Below are positions 5,760 to 5,784 of a stretch of 5,784 nt of DNA, one piece after another; the first letter of the stretch is position 1; each line of letters starts with the position of its first letter. The DNA is from Bacteriovoracales bacterium (GTDB lineage Bacteria; Bdellovibrionota; Bacteriovoracia; Bacteriovoracales; Bacteriovoracaceae). The stretch lies in contig SKGZ01000037.1 of NCBI GenBank assembly GCA_007117175.1, positions 1 to 5,784 on the forward strand, written 5' to 3'. The notes below the pieces were generated by a model. It saw only the letters and a list, made by a program, of their open reading frames with translations, searched no databases and was not told the origin of the DNA. Position numbers and translations under genes: made by a program.

Positions 5760-5784
5760 TATCGAGTCTTGCGCTTGTTAGGTA

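Noticed and set aside
5707..5783. Possible integron attC site: GTTTAAC at 5707 and GTTAGGT at 5777, with TAACAA/TTGTTA complementary and a 77-base span
   Set aside because: The outer boxes fit the loose consensus, but the inner arms between them do not pair with each other as attC arms must, and no cassette or integrase is visible. The match is probably chance.
5719..5784. tRNA-Gly-like anticodon loop (CTGCCAA at 5729-5735) and a T-loop-like TATCGAGTC
   Set aside because: The anticodon stem has a mismatch and two wobbles, the D-loop lacks the GG pair, the T stem does not pair and no acceptor stem exists. Not a tRNA.
5749..5784. Start of another gene after AGGAGG at 5749-5754
   Set aside because: TTG at 5757 is only 2 bases away and TTG at 5769 is 14 bases away. 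Neither spacing is good and too little sequence remains to judge.

Overview
The window is AT-rich bacterial DNA. It holds two divergent transcription units separated by a 152-base promoter region (3874-4025), followed by a non-coding right end. There are six protein genes, one of them cut by the left edge. I see no insertion sequence, CRISPR array or convincing tRNA/rRNA. The gene content suggests a Gram-negative predator-type bacterium of the Bdellovibrionota, most likely the Bacteriovoracales: a TolQ/MotA-like protein with two different TolR/ExbD-like proteins, and a degenerate receiver + HD-GYP-like regulator with a middle segment resembling ones I recall from Bdellovibrio-group HD proteins. 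This taxonomic call is inference from style and content, not from a marker gene.

Left unit (minus strand, read 3873 to 1). The order is a MotA/TolQ/ExbB-family proton-channel subunit (3229-3873), a first ExbD/TolR-like protein with a GTG start (2735-3217), a second, different ExbD/TolR-like protein (2226-2726), and a large exported helical-repeat (TPR-like) protein that runs off the left edge (1-2229, at least 743 residues). Gaps are 11 bp and 8 bp, then a 4-bp ATGA overlap, so this is a tightly coupled operon. One channel gene, two ExbD genes and an exported TPR protein resemble the AglRQS-type motors of Myxococcus and Bdellovibrio more than classical Tol-Pal or TonB systems. No TolA, TonB, TolB or Pal gene is visible here. 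The simplest model is an inner-membrane proton-driven motor whose periplasmic partner is the TPR protein.

Right unit (plus strand, read 4026 to 5623). A TTG-started 448-residue protein has an N-terminal receiver-like domain with Glu at the phospho-acceptor position, a middle domain, and a C-terminal HD-GYP-like phosphohydrolase domain with altered motifs. It is followed 14 bp later by a 78-residue protein with two CxxC pairs (zinc-ribbon type) and an acidic tail. Both divergent units have good sigma70-type promoters close to their first genes.

Right end (5627-5784). This non-coding stretch contains five successive short inverted repeats. The last three segments can form mutually exclusive stems, an arrangement reminiscent of an attenuator or other structured RNA. 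Its function is unknown and the window ends before any downstream gene.
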